A stretch of DNA of 36,017 nt. It comes from a virus. Under the pieces are notes generated by a model. That model was given only the letters and a program-made list of their open reading frames with translations. It did not search any database and had not been told where the DNA came from. A program made the translations under genes and the position numbers. Location of the stretch: positions 1 through 36,017 of IMG/VR virus record IMGVR_UViG_3300020189_000035; one strand, written 5' to 3'. The number at the start of each line of letters is the position of its first letter. The stretch's first letter is position 1. Positions 28,922 through 36,017 of this stretch are shown one piece after another.

Positions 28922-31900
28922 TATTTATTCCTTTCTCTTTCAATTTTAAGTTCCTCTCTCAATTCATCTACTTCAGATTTAAGATCTTTAATAGCCTGAA
29001 TTAAAAATGGAGTGATTTTATCATAGTTTACTGTTAGGTAGTCTTTGACTTCTTCGCCATCAATGATGACCTTTTCTTTACCGCCGTTACCAGATTTATT
29101 TATAACAACCGCATTAGGAAGTACTTCTTGTGTATCTTGAGCGATAACAGAAACTTCTTCCAATCCACCCTCGATAACACCGGCAGTTACTTGTTCAGCT
29201 TCTTTCTTCCAATTAAATCGACTTGGTTTCAGTTTCATGATTGTATCAAGACCTTCACCTCTTGGAAGTTCTTGAATATTTTCTTTCAATCTTCTATCTG
29301 ACCAGTAAGCAACAACGTTACCTGGTGTATATACTGAACCATCTAGATATAGACGCCATCCATAATATGTACTGTAAAAACCGTGTACAGTTTGATTCAT
29401 CATCAAACAGATGTTACCATCAAACTGCATACCACCCCAACCGTTACGAGAACCTTGAACTCTCCAAGAACCGTAAGAAGCGTTATTTGGATAGAAGTGA
29501 GCGCCGTTAATACCAGAGTAAATACCGTGATATCCAGTTAAGTTGTTCCAAGTATATTGATAACTATAACCAGATCCACCGTTGAACTGCCATCTAATAG
29601 TACCCATTGGATAATCATCATAAATACGAGTACCTTCGTAAGAGGCATTAGCACCTAACTTAATACCAGTGTGGAACGCAATTCTTAAATCAGGATATGG
29701 ATAACCCCAACCACCACCTTCTTGGAATATTCTATAAGCATGGGCTCCGTTACCAGAGTTACCACCAACACCTTTTGGTTCCCACCAACGGGCGTATTGA
29801 CCTTCGTTACTAATAACATTCATGTTTGAAGTTGACGAAGGATCTACATAATAACCGCTGTTATTTGAATCATAGAAGATTGTACCGTAAATAGCACCAT
29901 CACTTCCGAAGTATTTGCTTCCGTTCCAATAGTTCTCTTTCAGAATGGATCTTCCATTCATATACATTTCGTTTACATTGAAATAGAAGTTAGACCTATC
30001 AGTATAGACATGAGCGTGTCCACCGTTAGCAGGACCAAACTGAATCCAACCGTATGGAGTTTGATGTCTCCATCCCCAGTCACCACCTCTGAAGTAATAA
30101 GAACCATTACCGTAATCTATACTTGATAATCTACTTCTTCCATTAGGATCACAGAAATAACCTGTATTATTTCTATCGTAGAATATATAAGCTCTGAAAT
30201 CGGAAGCATATCCATTACCGTAAATTTCAGTCGTACCGTAATTTGTTCTTAATGCCCAACCGCCGCCTGCATTGAGGAAACCGATATTATTACTGTTATC
30301 AGCATATACATAACCACGAGAGTTATTACCTGAAGTTGTAAATAAGATTTGTGAAGTACTTGATGTAGAATACAATCTCCATCTTGAAGAACTGTCAGAG
30401 TACCAATGCATTGCTGTTGATTGGTTATATAATCCTTCACCTGAGTTGTAGTTTCGGAACCAGTTATCAGCATAGAATTCCCAAGCACGTATATTATTAC
30501 CTCTTACATCACCTGAACCTGAACCGAAGTAATAAGCAGTATCATTACGATCATATAGAATATTTGCTCGTATATCATTCATAGAAGATACACCAGCACC
30601 ATCCCAATAATATGAATTATTATCTCTATCGTAAATAAAGTTAACTTGTAGTGTACCGTTAATCCAAGTAGTACCACCTACATACCAGTTAATATATGTA
30701 CCGTATCCTGACCTTGCGTCAATGTGTAAGTTACCGTTAGTTACTGCGACAGAAGCATAAGAACCAGTCCAATGTCCGTTTGTACCAACTGCGAGGTATT
30801 GACCCCAAGATGGGTTAGGTCCATATAATGTACCACCTCTTTGTCTTCCTGCCGCATTACTTGTACTGTTAGGATCGTAATAATATCCAGTATCATTTGA
30901 ATCATAGAAGATTGGAGCGCGGTAAGAACCACGAGCTTGCATATATCCGGGCTGAGCATATTCTTCCCAAGTACCGTTATAGAATAATTCAGTTCTACCG
31001 TTACGACGCCAAATTGTCATCCATTCATTATCAATGTCGTTATAGATACCACATTCATCATTGTTGGCTGACATGAATACATAACGACCGTTAATTGAAT
31101 AACCTTCCCAGCCGCCTTTACCGCCACCGTTAACCTGAATAGAACCATAGTTACCAGTTGGGTAATCTATATAAATTCCAGTGTTATCATTATAGCAAGG
31201 ATAAATCCTGTTAGTAAGTAATGAATTTAAACGAGATGTACCATTAGGATCTACATAATAGTTTGTATCATTCCAATCATAATAGATTGGAGTTCGAACA
31301 TCTGAAGCAAATACCGCTCTACTTGAAATAGCAGCTCTAAATCCACCGTTGTTGATAATCAACATACCGTGATCGTTTAGTTGGTTAGCACCACCTAGTC
31401 CGCCTGCGTTTGGATGCGACCAACCAATACCATACATATTTGCTGTTGAAGTACCTGCAGAGTTAGGTCTATAAGAAGAACCCATTGCGAATACTAATTG
31501 TAATCTTGTAGAAGCGTAAGAACCAGTTACACCAAGACCGTAGTTATTAAATGTATGATATCCGTTTTGGTCTGATGAATTCCATCTAGAATTTGAATGA
31601 CCGTCAAAATAATAGCCTGTATTATTTCTATCGTAATATACATAAGAATAACTATTTCTTGCATATAGATCGTCACCTCTTGCATGGTTACGATTTTGAA
31701 TAACAGTTTGTGGTGTATCAGTTCTTGGAGCAACACCAGATCCGTTACCACCTGGGTCGTATGAACCATAAGAAACTGTAGGTCCGTAATTACGTCCTTT
31801 TACTCTGATGTGATAGATAGCACCACCGCTACCACCACCTCTTAACCAGATTACAAATCCTCTTTGGTTACCGAAGTGAGCAACTTCTGCAGCAATCGTA

Positions 31901-34900
31901 GTATATGTTTCACGGAAATCATCAAACTGAATGTCGTAAGTCGATCCGCCCCAGCCACCGAAGTTTGTTCTGAGTAAGCAAGTCAATCCACCGTGGTGAA
32001 CACCAGTACCAATTGGGTTCCAAGGAGCTTGTTCAGCGTATCCACGATAAATTTCGATCTCAGTGACAATATCCTGGTTGCCACCCCACCATGTTACTGG
32101 ATAGTAAGTATTTTCGTTACCATTGATAACAATATCACCAGCCCAATACTGAGCATTGTTAAAGTCAGATGTATCAATAGAATTAACAGTAAGTTGATTT
32201 AATCTTGTTGTGCCATTAGGATCTACATAGTAATTAGTATCATTGTTATCATACATAATCGGCGTTCTGAATTGACTGAACGCATATACGATACGGTTAG
32301 TGTCAACTCTGAATGATTCATATTGACCAGGTGAGTAAGATCTTGTTCTTCGACCTGAATAATAGTTAAGATAAATATCGTTGCCGCCTTGTGCATCAAT
32401 ATGTAAATTACCACCGAGATAAATTCTACCAGCACCATTTACAGATTCTATTGTTGCAGCGTTTTCAACTCTAAGTTGATTTACTCTTGTATCTCTAAAT
32501 CTTGAATCACCTGAACTTGAACCGAAGTAGTAAGCTGTGTTATTTCTGTCGTAGAAAATATTTGCTCTAACATCGTTCATGTAAGAAGTACCACCGAAGT
32601 CACCGTAGTATGAAGCATTATTTAAATCATAATATACAGGAGCACGCATATGTCTTGTTGCTCTGAATACTTCAGTTGCTACTTCAGCATTATATTCTAC
32701 TTGATCTCCCCAGAATACAAATGTTGCACCTGTACCATCTGGGTTAGCATCAGATACTCTTATCTCTGCATCAAATGCAGTATTAATAAATCCGATTCTA
32801 TTACCACGAAGTGTTAATGTATTGTATCGTGAATCACTTGCTGGGTTTGAATAATATGATGTATCATTTGTATCGTAGAAGATTGGAGCTCTCCAATCCT
32901 GAGAAGCAGTACCACCAACGCCGTGTAATCTACCATCGTTCGCAATATAAGACCTATCAGAACCATCTTGTCTGAACTGAACAATTCTGTTTGAGTTTCC
33001 GTTAGATACAATGTACCAACGGTTACTGTGCATCTGAATCTTACCTACGCCTGCCCCTGGGTTTCCTGTCCAACTTGAATTACCGTCTGAACGAATATCG
33101 GAACTTGTAATATTAATTGCATTTGCACCACCATTAAAGTCCCAGGTACCAGCAAGTGTAGCAGCGTTTAGATTTGATGTACTTGCTGGGTCAACATAAT
33201 ACCCAGTATTATTACTGTCATAATAACGGGCGAAATATGCATTATTACCATACACATTACTTCCGATGATTACTTCACCACTTGTATTGATTCTGAATCT
33301 TTCAGTACCCCAAGATTGATTTATATGACCGTGATTTTGTCTGATTCTGAATTGGTCGTCTACATAACCGAAACCAACTGACCAAGTTGTTGTATTATAT
33401 CCACTTGAGAATAAGATAGAAGGTCGGTCAGTACCACTAGGTACGCTTTGAGCTGATATATCACCAACTCTAAATTCATGAACAATACCCCAAGAGTGAT
33501 TACCGTATTGGTTAATGGTTCTTGCTGCAGTATAGTTTCCTGGTGTTGAACCTGTTCTGTAAACAGAAAGAATATCTTGTGAAGGTCCATCTTGAATATC
33601 TAATTGTTTAATTCTTGAACCTGAGTTAGGATCTACATACCAATTTGTATCGTTTAAATCATAGAAGATTGGAGTACGAAGTTGTCCGCGAATATCTGCT
33701 CGACCAGCATTGGTCAATCTCATTTGATATACGCCGTTTCCACCTCCAGCTGTAAATTGTAAATTACCACCTGAATTTGTACTTAGGTTATCTGGTGATT
33801 CGTAAATTTGCCATTGGTTACCACCGTTCCATTTAATACCTTCTGAAGGACCTGGATCGTTAATAGTTATTGCATTAATATTATTAAGATTATAATTATT
33901 GAAATTCCAGTTACCAGCAACATTACTACCATCTTTAGGATCTACATAATATCCAGTATTATCTCTATCTCTTAATATTCTTGCATCTATAATGTCGGCT
34001 GTAATATCATCAACAGTTAAATCGCCGACAATATTAACATCTCCACCAATTTGTACATCATCAAGTACTTCTAAATCATCAACTAATAAATTAGATTCAG
34101 CATTACGTCTCTTCAACATAATACCAGCAAATTGTCTTAAAGCACCACCTGAGTTGTAGTTCATTAAGATACGAATTCTTACATAGTAACAGCCGCCTCC
34201 GTCAGACCCATTATATGGAGTATGAGATGTTGGAATAGTTGTATGATTTCTGTATGTTGTCCAAGAAGTTCCTGTATAGTTTGCACCGCCAACTACAAAG
34301 TATGTTGTACCTGTATTACCAGCAATTGGTCTCTTCTCACTATCATATCTTTCAATACCATAATAAACTAAACCACCTGAACCTGAAATATACTTAACAG
34401 AAATTTCACCGTATAATTCTTCACCAGGAGCAACAGGAATTAAGTCAGAATAGAATGTTCTATAAGCAGATGTTTGTAATACATAAGAACCTGCGAAAGG
34501 ACCATCTGTTGTTCTAACATATTCTGATGTTGTGGTTGTAAGTGGGCTTTCATTAGGTGCCATTGCTTTAATGACACGCTTATCAAAATATTCTGTTCCA
34601 TCAAATAGTACTAAGTCAGCTCCGCCTGAACCGTATGTCTTAACAAGTTCAATATTTTCATTACCGCCATTAAGTACAATACTGCCTGCAGATAATATAC
34701 CATTAAAGTGAGCATTACCATTATCAAGGTCAATACTTGCTCTTACATTACCAGAACCTACGAATACTAATTCATTTGGATTAGATGAACCAAAGTATGA
34801 ATAAGCAGCATTGTTATTGCCTGCCCAGAAGATACCCCAATTAGTAGCAGTGTTCCAAATCCAATGTGAATAATCTTGAGCTTCTAATAGTTTATTATTA

Positions 34901-36017
34901 TCACCATTGGAACCTGTATCCCAACCTTGTCTATAAATTCGACCATTAATCATTAATGCTCGGTTTGTATTACCTGCAGCTGGATTTAAGTAATATGTTG
35001 TATCGTTTGAATCATAATAGATTGGTGCTCGCATTTGATTTGTTGCGAGGAAATAACCATTTTCTGTTTCAGCTTGTTTATTACCATTATAATAAAAATC
35101 AACACCTGCATTACGATCTGTTCTTATGACCCACTTATTATCGGTGTCGTTGTAAATACCTGCTTCATCAACTCCACTTGCCATGAAATTCCATTGACCA
35201 GCAATAGAATAACCAGCCCAACCATTTCTGGTACCACCAACTTCCATTGTGGCATAATCACCTGAAGCAACATCCATATAATAGTTTGTGCTATGATCTA
35301 AATAATATCTTAATGCTTGAATTGCATTGAATCTTGATGTATTATTAGGATCTACGTAATAGCCTGTATTATTTGAATCATAGAAGATTGGAGTACGTAA
35401 TTGATTATTTGCTAGGAAGTATCCGTTTTCTGTTCTTGCTTGTTCACCGCCATTATACATCAATCTCATTGCGGCCTGACGGTCAGCATACCAGAACCAT
35501 TGATTATTTACATCGTTATAAACACCTGTTCGGTTGGCTCCATCATGCATAAAGACAGAACGATCATCAATACTAAATCCTGAATATCCACTTCTTGCAC
35601 CGCCGCTTACAGCAAGTGAACCAAACGTTCCTGTAGGTTCTCTTAATACAACAGCGTTACCATCAAGCTTAATAGTATCCATTCTGGATTCGCCAGCAAA
35701 ATTGCCAAAGTAAGCAGTATTATCTAGGTCATAATAAATTGGTGAATAGGTAGCAGTATCAACTCTTAACGTACCAAATATTTGAGAAGTATAACCACCG
35801 TTCGAAGCACCTGACGAACCTGTGAAAGTACCCCATCTTTGTAATGGTGACCAAGCATTTGTACCAAGTGTTTGTGAAAGATATATTGGTACTCCACCGC
35901 CGTGGTCAAACTTGTGGAATTTATGAGCCCAGGTATTACTATTGTAATTACCTCTCATCATCAATCCGTTAGTGCTTGAGTTTGCTCCGCCAATATTTTC
36001 ATTACCAACATTGATGT
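28921..36017 (-). CDS. Giant tail fibre protein with S74 chaperone domain (5'-partial)
   Basis: At least 2,365 residues; no start is needed at 35964 because the frame stays open to the window edge. Seventeen copies of a motif like IFYDSNNTGYYVDPNxTSRxN are spread along the chain, joined by Gly/Asn/Tyr-rich strands; a second longer repeat (G-x-R-x-GW-x-GYSI...GIYND-x-DN-x-W...YNG...E-NGYFLA) occurs about four times. The C terminus is an intramolecular chaperone of endosialidase type (peptidase S74): SDRRLKENIQELPRGEGLD, KPSRFNWK, GVIEGGLEEVSVIAQDTQEV, ending in a coiled coil. In this family the chaperone trimerises the fibre and cuts itself off. The protein is likely the host-binding long fibre or adhesin. 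It is followed by the 137-aa gene with overlapping stop and start. Confidence 0.93.
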   Translation of the reverse strand, partial: INVGNENIGGANSSTNGLMMRGNYNSNTWAHKFHKFDHGGGVPIYLSQTLGTNAWSPLQRWGTFTGSSGASNGGYTSQIFGTLRVDTATYSPIYYDLDNTAYFGNFAGESRMDTIKLDGNAVVLREPTGTFGSLAVSGGARSGYSGFSIDDRSVFMHDGANRTGVYNDVNNQWFWYADRQAAMRLMYNGGEQARTENGYFLANNQLRTPIFYDSNNTGYYVDPNNTSRFNAIQALRYYLDHSTNYYMDVASGDYATMEVGGTRNGWAGYSIAGQWNFMASGVDEAGIYNDTDNKWVIRTDRNAGVDFYYNGNKQAETENGYFLATNQMRAPIYYDSNDTTYYLNPAAGNTNRALMINGRIYRQGWDTGSNGDNNKLLEAQDYSHWIWNTATNWGIFWAGNNNAAYSYFGSSNPNELVFVGSGNVRASIDLDNGNAHFNGILSAGSIVLNGGNENIELVKTYGSGGADLVLFDGTEYFDKRVIKAMAPNESPLTTTTSEYVRTTDGPFAGSYVLQTSAYRTFYSDLIPVAPGEELYGEISVKYISGSGGLVYYGIERYDSEKRPIAGNTGTTYFVVGGANYTGTSWTTYRNHTTIPTSHTPYNGSDGGGCYYVRIRILMNYNSGGALRQFAGIMLKRRNAESNLLVDDLEVLDDVQIGGDVNIVGDLTVDDITADIIDARILRDRDNTGYYVDPKDGSNVAGNWNFNNYNLNNINAITINDPGPSEGIKWNGGNQWQIYESPDNLSTNSGGNLQFTAGGGNGVYQMRLTNAGRADIRGQLRTPIFYDLNDTNWYVDPNSGSRIKQLDIQDGPSQDILSVYRTGSTPGNYTAARTINQYGNHSWGIVHEFRVGDISAQSVPSGTDRPSILFSSGYNTTTWSVGFGYVDDQFRIRQNHGHINQSWGTERFRINTSGEVIIGSNVYGNNAYFARYYDSNNTGYYVDPASTSNLNAATLAGTWDFNGGANAINITSSDIRSDGNSSWTGNPGAGVGKIQMHSNRWYIVSNGNSNRIVQFRQDGSDRSYIANDGRLHGVGGTASQDWRAPIFYDTNDTSYYSNPASDSRYNTLTLRGNRIGFINTAFDAEIRVSDANPDGTGATFVFWGDQVEYNAEVATEVFRATRHMRAPVYYDLNNASYYGDFGGTSYMNDVRANIFYDRNNTAYYFGSSSGDSRFRDTRVNQLRVENAATIESVNGAGRIYLGGNLHIDAQGGNDIYLNYYSGRRTRSYSPGQYESFRVDTNRIVYAFSQFRTPIMYDNNDTNYYVDPNGTTRLNQLTVNSIDTSDFNNAQYWAGDIVINGNENTYYPVTWWGGNQDIVTEIEIYRGYAEQAPWNPIGTGVHHGGLTCLLRTNFGGWGGSTYDIQFDDFRETYTTIAAEVAHFGNQRGFVIWLRGGGSGGAIYHIRVKGRNYGPTVSYGSYDPGGNGSGVAPRTDTPQTVIQNRNHARGDDLYARNSYSYVYYDRNNTGYYFDGHSNSRWNSSDQNGYHTFNNYGLGVTGSYASTRLQLVFAMGSSYRPNSAGTSTANMYGIGWSHPNAGGLGGANQLNDHGMLIINNGGFRAAISSRAVFASDVRTPIYYDWNDTNYYVDPNGTSRLNSLLTNRIYPCYNDNTGIYIDYPTGNYGSIQVNGGGKGGWEGYSINGRYVFMSANNDECGIYNDIDNEWMTIWRRNGRTELFYNGTWEEYAQPGYMQARGSYRAPIFYDSNDTGYYYDPNSTSNAAGRQRGGTLYGPNPSWGQYLAVGTNGHWTGSYASVAVTNGNLHIDARSGYGTYINWYVGGTTWINGTLQVNFIYDRDNNSYYWDGAGVSSMNDIRANILYDRNDTAYYFGSGSGDVRGNNIRAWEFYADNWFRNYNSGEGLYNQSTAMHWYSDSSSRWRLYSTSSTSQILFTTSGNNSRGYVYADNSNNIGFLNAGGGWALRTNYGTTEIYGNGYASDFRAYIFYDRNNTGYFCDPNGRSRLSSIDYGNGSYYFRGGDWGWRHQTPYGWIQFGPANGGHAHVYTDRSNFYFNVNEMYMNGRSILKENYWNGSKYFGSDGAIYGTIFYDSNNSGYYVDPSSTSNMNVISNEGQYARWWEPKGVGGNSGNGAHAYRIFQEGGGWGYPYPDLRIAFHTGIKLGANASYEGTRIYDDYPMGTIRWQFNGGSGYSYQYTWNNLTGYHGIYSGINGAHFYPNNASYGSWRVQGSRNGWGGMQFDGNICLMMNQTVHGFYSTYYGWRLYLDGSVYTPGNVVAYWSDRRLKENIQELPRGEGLDTIMKLKPSRFNWKKEAEQVTAGVIEGGLEEVSVIAQDTQEVLPNAVVINKSGNGGKEKVIIDGEEVKDYLTVNYDKITPFLIQAIKDLKSEVDELREELKIERERNK
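29820..35745 (-). repeat. 17 interspersed YYD-N-NTGYYVDP motif repeats in the fibre
   Basis: Counted in the translation: variants include YDLDNTAYFG, YDSNNTGYYVDP, YDSNDTTYYLNP, YDRNNTAYYFGS, YDWNDTNYYVDP and YDSNNSGYYVDP. Spacing is irregular, roughly 80 to 250 residues. At DNA level the copies are diverged but keep similar strings, so recombination between them could change fibre length. Confidence 0.85.

Noticed and set aside
28922-28929. AATAAATA variant just before the 137-aa gene
   Set aside because: The predicted start would fall past that gene's ATG, showing the one-mismatch variant occurs by chance.
29097-29104. Another exact leftward TATAAATA motif
   Set aside because: It lies within the conserved S74 chaperone coding region with no gene start just downstream; treated as chance.
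29820-35745. CRISPR-like array from the repeated DNA strings
   Set aside because: Repeats are diverged, irregularly spaced and in one reading frame; they are protein motif repeats in the fibre.

Overview
The window is part of an AT-rich genome of a T4-like contractile-tailed phage. A nearly complete T4-type head, neck and tail block lies on the minus strand between about 7.9 and 21.4 kb, running from gp13 through gp23. The small-gene content (CsgF-like curli protein, many short acidic proteins, three tRNAs, sugar-nucleotide genes, a giant repeat fibre with an S74 chaperone) fits marine T4-like phages, most likely the pelagimyophage or methylophage relatives of T4-like cyanophages. The host is inferred from recall of those genomes and cannot be read from the sequence.

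Layout. (1) 1-889, minus strand: two small one-helix membrane proteins and a CsgF-like protein cut off by the window edge, all behind a TATAAATA late promoter. (2) 890-1129: a divergent intergenic region. (3) 1130-7012, plus strand: small, presumably early genes behind five near-perfect sigma70 promoters, each with a 17-nt spacer. It holds a GNAT acetyltransferase, a cytidine/dCMP deaminase-fold protein, many unrecognised small proteins, tRNA-Leu(UAA), tRNA-Ile(UAU), tRNA-Glu(UUC), and a roughly 630-nt gene-free stretch that looks like a large, highly structured noncoding RNA with its own promoter and terminator. (4) 7004-7781, plus strand: a late-promoter-driven, C-terminally membrane-anchored protein with a possible Cys-His-Asp triad. 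(5) 7793-7846: back-to-back convergent terminators. (6) 7881-21440, minus strand: in transcription order gp13, gp14, gp15, a cytidylyltransferase-like gene, gp16, gp17, gp18, gp19, gp20, a Cys-rich protein, a small protein, gp21, gp22, gp23. (7) 21479-24508: a cluster of virion-type proteins, three of which share an N-terminal module. (8) 24562-27578: a three-gene glycan-type cassette (nucleotidyltransferase-cupin fusion, TPR-FkbM methyltransferase, GH43/GH130-like five-blade propeller protein) with its own sigma70 promoter carrying a palindromic spacer. (9) 27649-28921: three small virion-type proteins. (10) 28921 to the window end: a giant fibre protein with 17 copies of a YYD-N-NTGYYVDP-type motif and a C-terminal S74 chaperone domain, 5'-truncated by the window.

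How it works together: plus-strand genes are probably read early by host sigma70 RNA polymerase. The minus-strand virion genes are probably read late from exact TATAAATA motifs, which lie just upstream of the lysis-like operon, gp22, gp21, the Cys-rich gene, gp18, the MAIKV protein cluster and the 28.4-kb gene. The most unusual items are the large structured RNA at 6037-6669, the deaminase gene whose stop codon lies inside a tRNA anticodon loop, two promoters placed so that the mRNA would be leaderless, and the sigma70-driven glycan cassette inside the late region. I see no CRISPR array, insertion sequence, integrase or attachment site. All assignments come from reading the sequence; no database search was run.
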